A DNA stretch of 64,000 nucleotides from Enterococcus gallinarum NBRC 100675 (lineage in GTDB: Bacteria; Bacillota; Bacilli; Lactobacillales; Enterococcaceae): positions 62,001-126,000 of the forward strand of contig NZ_BCQE01000012.1 of assembly GCF_001544275.1 (NCBI RefSeq). The letters are read 5' to 3'. Position numbers and translations under genes: made by a program. Positions 56,230 to 64,000 of the stretch are shown piece by piece. The notes beneath the pieces are model-generated. The model was not told the DNA's origin. It was given only the letters and a program-made list of their open reading frames with translations, and made no database searches. Numbering within the stretch: the first letter of the stretch is position 1; each line of letters starts with the position of its first letter.

Positions 56230-56823
56230 TTACCCTCCTTTTTGGATCACTTTCAGCCAATGTTCTCTCGTTTCATTTTTGTATTCTTCTAGTAAAGCTT
56301 GGTAGGTGAAATTGTAGAAAACGCCATTGTCTTCTACTATAAACCCTGCTTGCTCCAATGGTTTGCCCATCCTTGCAAGATAAGGCAACCTTTGATTGAC
56401 AGCAGTCAACCAATCTTTTGTCAAACTTGCTGACTGTTGCTGTCCACAACGAAAGATTACTTCTCCCGAAACGGGTAATTGCATTAATGTATTTTCCGCC
56501 AGATGTTGGACTGTATCAGGCGCCAATCCATTCATTTTTTGATAAGCTGCCGCGAATAATGTCTCCAGTTCTTTATGAGCTTGTTTAATCCCTTCTTGTT
56601 TGGCTGCTTTTATTCGCCGATTCATGTCTTGCTGATAGTTTTTTTCGATTTGTTTTTTTGCTTCTACTGAATGGCGCTTGATTTCTAGTTCTTTTTGGGA
56701 CCAGGCAGCTGCAAAATCGGCATCGATCCTTGTTTTAGTGTCCGTTTCGATTACTTGCCGTTTTTCTTTTGCTTCCCGATCTAGTTCAGCAATCATTTTG
56801 TCGATGGCATCCATTGCCTCCAT
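56230..56823 (-). CDS. ntpE: V-type Na+-ATPase subunit E
   Basis: The 197-aa peripheral stalk subunit has a long N-terminal coil (DREAKEKRQVIETDTKTRIDADF..., about residues 10-85, rich in Lys/Glu/Ala) and a globular end (GEVIFRCGQQQSASLTKDWL...GFIVEDNGVFYNFTY). It pairs with NtpF in the stator. AAAGGAGGCGACAAGCA precedes the ATG. Confidence 0.93.
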   Translation of the reverse strand: MEAMDAIDKMIAELDREAKEKRQVIETDTKTRIDADFAAAWSQKELEIKRHSVEAKKQIEKNYQQDMNRRIKAAKQEGIKQAHKELETLFAAAYQKMNGLAPDTVQHLAENTLMQLPVSGEVIFRCGQQQSASLTKDWLTAVNQRLPYLARMGKPLEQAGFIVEDNGVFYNFTYQALLEEYKNETREHWLKVIQKGG

Positions 56824-56838
56824 TGCTTGTCGCCTCCT

Positions 56839-59246
<2,408 letters not shown>

Positions 59247-59269
<23 letters not shown>

Positions 59270-59579
59270 AAGTTTGGATCACTCCTTCAACGATCTGATC
59301 GACCACTTGTTCTTGACAGCGACGAACATTTTCTTGGAGATCTGCAATAAACTGTTGTTTCTCTGCTTCGATCTGTTCCGTCGTTTTTTGCAACGTTTGT
59401 TGTAATTGTTGTTCAAGTGCGGACTGTTCACGCAGACATGATGCTCTCAATTCAAGTACACGCTGTTGTAGTTCCTCCTGCTTCTCTTCTTCGTAATCAG
59501 ACAGCGCTCGTTGCAATTGCTGCATCTGCTGTTGATTATAGGCTTCTGCCTCTTGCAGGCGTTTCAGTGCCTCTTCCAT
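59247..59579 (-). CDS. ntpF: V-type Na+-ATPase peripheral-stalk subunit (NtpF)
   Basis: The 110-aa protein is almost one coiled coil, starting MEEALKRLQEAEAYNQQQMQ and very rich in Gln and Glu, as expected for NtpF, which pairs with NtpE. I use the ATG preceded by AGGAGGGATATTTTG; the longer frame runs into the leader RNA. It is the first gene of the operon. Confidence 0.9.
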
Positions 59580-59771
59580 CAAAATATCCCTCCTATTGTC
59601 AAAGTAAACAAGACAATTGAAAAATAGACACAAAAAAGGCATACCTCGTAAAGAAGTATGCCTTCAAAAAAAAGATCGGCACGCCTTCAAGAATGTTCTC
59701 CTCACCCCTTGGAGAACGTGATCCTTGAAGCATCGAAATGCTCAACCTTTGTCTGTCTTCTATTCAATTCA
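59580..59771 (-). promoter_or_regulatory. Structured leader RNA of the V-ATPase operon
   Basis: Between the promoter and ntpF lie, in order on the minus strand: a hairpin AGCAT-TTCG-ATGCT (59742-59729); a long interrupted stem CTTCAAG / CTTGAAG (59730-59724 with 59691-59685) enclosing GTTCTCC / GGAGAAC (59717-59711 with 59701-59695); a GATC-containing segment with eight T (59677-59666); and a second, perfect terminator stem AAGGCATAC / GTATGCCTT with six T (59664-59632). This is the layout of a transcription attenuator or riboswitch. The ligand is unknown; Na+ or pH would fit the operon. Confidence 0.7.
59632..59665 (-). terminator. Attenuator terminator before ntpF
   Basis: AAGGCATAC / GTATGCCTT with an 11-base loop and six T on the minus strand, ending about 55 bases before the ntpF start. 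Confidence 0.85.
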
Positions 59772-59777
59772 CTAAAC

Positions 59778-59806
59778 AGTATAGCAAAAAAAGACGGACG
59801 ATTCAA
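59778..59806 (-). promoter_or_regulatory. V-ATPase operon promoter
   Basis: TTGAAT (59806-59801) and TATACT (59783-59778) are spaced by 17 bases; the transcript would start near 59771. Confidence 0.75.
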
Positions 59807-59937
59807 GTCAGTAAAGATTTCACTGAACCAATAATGACTTTAGCCTCTCTCACATTTATCCTTCTAATTTAAAAGCAGAGTAGTTCCGTTTTTGCCAGAA
59901 TTATGTTACATCTATAGGGAAAGGATTGATTTTCTTT

Positions 59938-60597
59938 ATGATTAGAACATTAGTTATTGCCAGTCATCCGTCCTATGACGACTCTTTATCTCAACGTTTT
60001 TTTAGCGAAAGTGCCAAGATGCCTAATGTCAGTGTTCATATGCTTGACAAAGTTGAGGGGGATTTTGATTTAGAGATTGAGTTAGAACGATTGCAAACGA
60101 TCGATCGTCTGATTTTCCAGTTCCCCCTTTATTGGTACCAAGTTCCTGCAAAAATGAAATGTTGGATCGATACGGTTTGGGAGGCAGCCAAACCCTACTT
60201 ATTAAATAAAGAAATCGGCTTTGCGCTTTCTACAGGCGTTGCAGCCAAAGAATTTCAACTAGGTAGAAAAGAAGGAGCCAGTTTTTCTGAAATTTTGCGA
60301 CCTCTAACCTTAATGGCACAAAAATACCAAATGACCATCTTACCGGTTCTCGTTCTCGATCAGTTGATGTATAAAACAGAAAAAGAGAAACGGCGATTTG
60401 TGATCGACTATCAGCAGCTGCTGACAATGGAATCCCCCTTTTCATTTGCTGCCAAACAACAGTGGTTTATTCAAAGACTAGAAGCACTGACAGCTGAAAA
60501 TCCAAAACTCGCTCCTCTTCTCGATCAACTTATCCAAAATCAGGAAACCTTACTTGAATTAGATGAAGCTCTTGCTGAAATGGAGGCTTACGAATGA
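59938..60597 (+). CDS. Flavodoxin-fold NAD(P)H oxidoreductase (quinone-reductase-like)
   Basis: The 219-aa protein starts MIRTLVIASHPSYDDSLSQRF, the phosphate-loop pattern of NQO1/MdaB-type FMN or FAD reductases, followed by FQFPLYWYQVPAKMKCWIDTVW. The C-terminal 50 residues form an added helical segment (LEALTAENPKLAPLLDQL...). Substrate is not known; quinones are common for the family. The TTG at 59926 directly follows the RBS AAAGGA, so the ATG is used although its spacing is 12 bases. A 57-aa ORF overlaps its stop codon. Confidence 0.85.
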   Translation: MIRTLVIASHPSYDDSLSQRFFSESAKMPNVSVHMLDKVEGDFDLEIELERLQTIDRLIFQFPLYWYQVPAKMKCWIDTVWEAAKPYLLNKEIGFALSTGVAAKEFQLGRKEGASFSEILRPLTLMAQKYQMTILPVLVLDQLMYKTEKEKRRFVIDYQQLLTMESPFSFAAKQQWFIQRLEALTAENPKLAPLLDQLIQNQETLLELDEALAEMEAYE

Positions 60598-60767
60598 ATG
60601 AGGCATGGATCCACTCCTTGATTGAAGAACAAACCGCGGAGACACTCAATTATCATGAGAAAGCCTTCTTGCAAGAATTAGAAGTGCTTTTGACACAACA
60701 ACAAACACGAATTCAACTGAAGCAAGGCGAGTTGGACAGTAAATTATGGAATCCCCAAGACTGGTAA
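60594..60767 (+). CDS. 57-aa hypothetical protein coupled to the oxidoreductase
   Basis: The start ATG overlaps the oxidoreductase stop in an ATGA arrangement. The protein begins MNEAWIHSLIEEQTAETLNY, is mostly helical and acidic, and ends SKLWNPQDW. I do not recognise the family. The position, the absence of a gap and the sensible composition support a real, translationally coupled small gene. Confidence 0.65.
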   Translation: MNEAWIHSLIEEQTAETLNYHEKAFLQELEVLLTQQQTRIQLKQGELDSKLWNPQDW

Positions 60768-60912
60768 GACCATTTTTGACAACATGAAACGCCCAACAAT
60801 TGATTGCTAAGCACAGTAAACGACGTGGCTGAATGAAACAGAAACTTGAAAAAACTAAGTGTTCTGCTAGCACGTCTCTGATTCCTATTTCAACTAACAT
60901 CTACTAAATGGT

Positions 60913-60960
60913 GAAATCCCCCTAAGAGGTCGCTAGTCAGCTAACTCTTAGGGGGATTTC
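60913..60960. repeat. Perfect 16-base inverted repeat
   Basis: GAAATCCCCCTAAGAG / CTCTTAGGGGGATTTC with a 16-base loop lies between convergent genes. It is a likely terminator for either side, but has no T run on either strand. Confidence 0.75.
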
Positions 60961-60987
60961 TATCTCAGGTGGGTGTATTGTTTGGAG

Positions 60988-61833
60988 TCAGTTCTTTTTT
61001 GTTGCTTCAATATACGCTTGTTGTAGTTTAGCAGTCACAGCTCCTAGCTGTCCAGTTCCCACCGGATGACCATCGATACCAACAATTGGCACGATTTCCC
61101 AGACAGAATTGGTAATAAAACACTCATCAAATTCTGCTAATCGATCAATCGCAACGGCTTCTTCCTTAACTGGTAGCTTCAATTCCTGACACAAGCTTAA
61201 AACTTTCATTTTTGTGATCCCAGGTAAAACCAGATTGCCATCCGGATGCGTATACACCGTTCCTTTGGAAACAAACCATAAATTTGAAGCGGAGGCTTCC
61301 GTAAAAAAGCCCTCTCGATGCAGTAGTGCTTCATCATAACCATTGGACCGAGCCTCCTCTAAAGAGAGCAGATTCCCCAAAAGGCTTAATGATTTGATGT
61401 CACAATGAAGCCAACGCTGGTCAGGGATTAATGTGGCTTGAAGACCATTACGCTGCATGTCCACTGGACGATGGAATGGAATAACATTTGCAGTAAGGAC
61501 ACTTTTTATCGTCCCTTGAGGAGGAAAAACATGATTTCGCGGACTTAAAACCCCTCTTGTCACTTGCAAATACACTTCTCCGTCAGTGATTCCCTCAATG
61601 TCGATCAATGAACGTAATCTGTCTTTGAGAATGGTGGTTTCATAAGGCAATGTCATTTTTATTTTAGCGGCACTGTTCTCTAGTCGCTGCAAGTGCTCTT
61701 CGGCCATGAACATTTTTCCTTGATAAATGCGAATAACTTCGTAGATTCCGTCTCCATACTGGTAGCCGCGGTCTTCGATATCGATTTGAACCTCTTGTCG
61801 ATCAACGATCTCTTCATTCCATAAGACTTTCAT
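60988..61833 (-). CDS. dat: D-amino-acid aminotransferase
   Basis: This 281-aa fold-type IV PLP enzyme interconverts D-alanine and D-glutamate with their keto acids for cell-wall supply. It has EDRGYQYGDGIYEVIRIYQG, the PLP Lys in CDIKSLSLLGNLLS and the cofactor Glu in EALLHREGFFTEASASN, then LPGITKMKVL. It follows the GNAT gene by 28 bases. D-Glu could thus be made by both MurI and Dat in this organism. Confidence 0.95.
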   Translation of the reverse strand: MKVLWNEEIVDRQEVQIDIEDRGYQYGDGIYEVIRIYQGKMFMAEEHLQRLENSAAKIKMTLPYETTILKDRLRSLIDIEGITDGEVYLQVTRGVLSPRNHVFPPQGTIKSVLTANVIPFHRPVDMQRNGLQATLIPDQRWLHCDIKSLSLLGNLLSLEEARSNGYDEALLHREGFFTEASASNLWFVSKGTVYTHPDGNLVLPGITKMKVLSLCQELKLPVKEEAVAIDRLAEFDECFITNSVWEIVPIVGIDGHPVGTGQLGAVTAKLQQAYIEATKKN

Positions 61834-61861
61834 GATAGCCTTCCCTCACTTTGCGATTTTA

Positions 61862-62317
61862 TCAAAATTTTTTTTGGTAGATATAGGATAGGTCTTTACT
61901 ATACCATTTTTCACCAATTTTTTTAAAGCCATTTTTTTCGTAAAAGCGCTGGTTTCTAAGGGAATATGCTGGTGTTTCTAGTATCCAGTAATCGACGGGA
62001 AATCGTTTTTCAAATAATTGCCAAGCAAGAGTCCCAACCCCTTTACCAATAAAATCAGGGTCGAGACAAAAGAAGCAAATCTGGTGTTTACTAGGATTTG
62101 CCACAATCAAACCAATAATGCCATTTTCTTGCAGCAGGTAAAGACTGAGATCTGGATCTTGCTTCACTCGTTTCAATAATTCTCCATTATGATAGCCAGA
62201 TGGACCGTCTCGTTTGTCTGCCCCCAAATGGCAGGCGGTATCTGCATCAAAAGAGGTCCGTATTATTTTTGCTAGTACAAAATCTTCTTTGTCCCCTGCA
62301 TATTCAACGATTTTCAT
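61862..62317 (-). CDS. GNAT-family N-acetyltransferase
   Basis: The 151-aa protein has the GNAT acetyl-CoA motif in CFFCLDPDFIGKGVGTLAWQLF and the C-terminal YSLRNQRFYEKNGFKKIGEKW. Substrate unknown. The start lies in the last codons of the AI-2E gene (14-base overlap), so the three genes AI-2E, GNAT and dat form one operon. Confidence 0.9.
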   Translation of the reverse strand: MKIVEYAGDKEDFVLAKIIRTSFDADTACHLGADKRDGPSGYHNGELLKRVKQDPDLSLYLLQENGIIGLIVANPSKHQICFFCLDPDFIGKGVGTLAWQLFEKRFPVDYWILETPAYSLRNQRFYEKNGFKKIGEKWYSKDLSYIYQKKF

Positions 62318-63407
62318 TTTCTTTTCCTTCTTGCTTTACATGTTTTTGCTGTTGATAATAGCGGGTCAAAGTTCCTGCCATGGCCATCACGATCGAATAG
62401 ACCGGCAGCGCAACGATCATTCCTACAAATCCTAATAAATTCCCGGCGATCAATAATAAGAAGACGGCAATGATAGGATGGATATGCAGCACTTTATTCA
62501 TGACGATTGGTGAAACAACATACGACTCGCCAAATTGAATGATCGTAATGCCAATAACTAACAAGACTGCTGTTTTCATATCTTGACTCAGAGCAAACAA
62601 GAATGCTGGTGCCGCGCCGATAAAAGGACCAAAATACGGAATGATATCTAGAACACCACAGATTAAGCCTAGTAACAAGGCATTTTGCAAGCCTAAAAAT
62701 GTAAAGATTAGATAGCTGAAGACGCCAACATACAAACAGACAAGTAGCTTTCCGCTAATATATGCTGAAGCAGCTTGATGAAAATCTTGACACAACTGCA
62801 GAATAAGAGAGCGAAATTTTTTTGGTGCTTTCGAGACCAAAAGATCAGGAACCTTATGTCCATCTTTAAACATATAAACCAATAGCAACGGAATCGTGAA
62901 CAAAACAATCGCTGAATGAGAGACGATTGCTACCAAACTTGTCAGACTATTCGTAGCCCCAGTGATAAACTGAGCAGCGAGATTACTGATTTGGTTGATA
63001 TCCAATGAATCTAACAGTGGACCAAATAATTCCTCAAAAGAAGAATGATCGATATTGTCAATGATTCTGTTGATGATGTAAGGAATCTGATTGATAAAAC
63101 GTGCCATTTCGTTAATCAGTGCCGGACCGATCACCTGAATGATTAAATAAGCAGCAAAGAGGATCAGAAGCAATGTGACATAAAGAGCGAGATGTTGATT
63201 GCTGCTCCTTTTTTTGATCAAATTGAAAAAAGGCAAAAAGATATAAAAAATAAATACAGAAATCAAAACGGGTAAAAAGACACTAGCAAAAATGGCTTCT
63301 AGCGGGCGGAAGACAAACAGAATATTTGAATAGATCCATATGCCTAGTCCCACCAAACAAATAAACACAAGTACTGCAAATAATTTCGACTTTTTTAATA
63401 GCTCCAA
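62304..63407 (-). CDS. AI-2E family transporter
   Basis: The 367-aa membrane protein belongs to the YdbI/PerM/TqsA (AI-2E) family of exporters and antiporters; some members are Na+/H+ antiporters. It has about eight helices, with PFFNLIKKRSSNQHLA, GVLDIIPYFGPFIGAAPAFLFAL and HPIIAVFLLLIAGNLLGFVGMIVALPVY as family blocks. The frame starts at TTG 63437, but AGGAGG lies inside that part; the TTG at 63407, seven bases after it (MELLKKSK), is the likely start. Confidence 0.9.
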   Translation of the reverse strand: MELLKKSKLFAVLVFICLVGLGIWIYSNILFVFRPLEAIFASVFLPVLISVFIFYIFLPFFNLIKKRSSNQHLALYVTLLLILFAAYLIIQVIGPALINEMARFINQIPYIINRIIDNIDHSSFEELFGPLLDSLDINQISNLAAQFITGATNSLTSLVAIVSHSAIVLFTIPLLLVYMFKDGHKVPDLLVSKAPKKFRSLILQLCQDFHQAASAYISGKLLVCLYVGVFSYLIFTFLGLQNALLLGLICGVLDIIPYFGPFIGAAPAFLFALSQDMKTAVLLVIGITIIQFGESYVVSPIVMNKVLHIHPIIAVFLLLIAGNLLGFVGMIVALPVYSIVMAMAGTLTRYYQQQKHVKQEGKENENR

Positions 63408-63603
63408 AGAAAAACCTCCTGTTTTTTTGTTAAACAATCATTACTAGTTTAGCATATTCACTATGTCTTAACCGATTTTTTTGTCACAAAAACAAAATTT
63501 CAATAAAATTATTTCATTAATGTTATTAAATTTGACGTTTTCTATGTTCCCGCTAGAAAAATGAAACAAGAGGTTTGCTAGAGACAAGTCCTTGCTACGA
63601 TCA

Positions 63604-63738
63604 AAAAAAAGTGGCATCAGTCTGATAAACCTTCGATCACAACAGTCAAGATCAGCCATTATAAGACGACATCCAGAGGACGGCTTCTTTAGTGATCGAG
63701 TGTGTCTTCGTGGTTAAGACTTATGCCACTAGTTTTTC
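63604..63738. ncRNA. Rod-like structured RNA candidate
   Basis: Four collinear inverted-repeat segments form one rod: AGTGGCAT with ATGCCACT (63610-63617, 63723-63730), AGTCT with AGACT (63619-63623, 63717-63721), AACC with GGTT (63628-63631, 63712-63715) and TCGATCAC with GTGATCGA (63633-63640, 63692-63699). AGCC/GGCT continues inside. Eight T follow on the minus strand and five on the plus strand. A plus promoter TTGACG (63532-63537) / TAGAAA (63554-63559) is possible. It is not translated in any sensible frame. Confidence 0.65.
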
Positions 63739-63800
63739 CTACTTCTTTTCTTACTTATTTACCTACTTACTTCCCTGTTTACTTTCCTACTTCTTTTCCT
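63735..63800. repeat. Low-complexity CCTACTT-type repeat
   Basis: The plus strand is a string of TTACTT/CCTACTT-like units; TTTCCTACTTCTTTTC occurs twice (63735-63750 and 63783-63798). It lies between the structured RNA and the truncated GNAT gene. Confidence 0.6.
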
Positions 63801-63808
63801 ATTATTTG

Positions 63809-64000
63809 TTAGGAAGATAGACCTTCACTAACTTTGTTAGCGGCATATAAAAAGGCGACCGCATGACTTTTCTCCACTGTTTGGAACCCGCAAGCTTCGT
63901 AGAAAGCCCGCGTTTTTTTCGTATCGTCAGTTAATAAAATTTTTTGACGAATTTTCGGGTAGTCTCCTACTATTTTTTTTAGTAACGTTTGCCCGATTCC
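63809..64000 (-). CDS. GNAT N-acetyltransferase, N-terminus outside window
   Basis: The last 63 codons are visible: GIGQTLLKKIVGDYPKI, then ILLTDDTKKTRAFYEACGF, a clear GNAT C-terminal half with the Tyr-containing FYEACGF end of the acetyl-CoA site. The frame runs to the window edge without interruption. Substrate is unknown. Confidence 0.85.
   Translation of the reverse strand, partial: GIGQTLLKKIVGDYPKIRQKILLTDDTKKTRAFYEACGFQTVEKSHAVAFLYAANKVSEGLSS

Noticed and set aside
60646-60900. 84-codon open frame on the minus strand opposite the 57-aa ORF
   Set aside because: It is antisense to the coupled small gene and crosses the intergenic region, has no RBS, and its Cys- and Phe-rich composition looks random.
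63438-63659. Minus-strand 63-codon frame between the AI-2E gene and the structured RNA
   Set aside because: No RBS, Cys/Phe/Asn-rich random-looking product, and it overlaps the inverted repeats of the RNA candidate.

Overview
The window is a stretch of low-to-moderate GC Firmicute chromosome, almost certainly from an Enterococcus. The strongest indicators are a complete Na+-type V-ATPase operon in the Enterococcus hirae order (ntpFIKECGABD followed by ntpJ), FabT-type operators around divergent fabZ/fabN-like and fabI genes, an addAB pair, an rph-rdgB fusion behind murI, and LexA boxes of the Gram-positive CGAAC-N4-GTTCG type. The fairly GC-rich coding sequence for the genus would fit the casseliflavus/gallinarum group, but that is inference. 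No rRNA, tRNA, IS element, prophage or CRISPR array was seen; this is core chromosome with small accessory genes.

Layout. 0-4.4 kb: end of a cell-wall glucosaminidase, tkt, a DUF896 gene, lexA and a small membrane-protein gene with its own SOS-type promoter. 4.4-12 kb: recJ-apt, then a run of mostly minus-strand genes (LapA-like protein, SDR, RNase Z, DUF1269 protein, ObgE). 12-20 kb: gap, an alpha/beta hydrolase, a MupG-like hydrolase, a cyclophilin lipoprotein, the divergent fatty-acid genes, an MscS channel and a CbpB-like CBS protein. 20-26 kb: murI / rph-rdgB / phosphodiesterase cluster and a four-gene amino-acid ABC transporter. 26-32 kb: trpS, a NUDIX gene broken by a nonsense codon, and T-box controlled pheST with an HxlR regulator upstream. 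32-40 kb: addAB and a signal peptidase. 41-50 kb: small membrane or hypothetical genes, a metal-exporting P1B ATPase with two palindromic operators, a CsbD-like protein, a DUF4430 lipoprotein with an ECF S-component, a C69 dipeptidase and a 44-aa ORF behind a structured leader. 50-60 kb: the V-ATPase operon with a terminator-containing leader. 60-64 kb: an oxidoreductase with a coupled 57-aa ORF, dat, GNAT, an AI-2E family transporter, a probable structured RNA and a truncated GNAT gene.

The most interesting signals are largely non-coding: (i) the roughly 190-nt leader of the V-ATPase operon with a UUCG hairpin and two successive terminator-like elements; (ii) a 121-nt rod-like inverted-repeat structure at 63.6-63.7 kb flanked by T runs; (iii) a two-tier hairpin leader before a 44-aa ORF; (iv) LexA-like boxes embedded in a strong promoter driving a 70-aa membrane protein directly after lexA; (v) tandem metalloregulator-type palindromes at the P1B-ATPase promoter. 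Several starts were moved from the longest ORF to a downstream codon with a proper ribosome-binding site, including TTG starts for lexA, cbpB and the AI-2E transporter.
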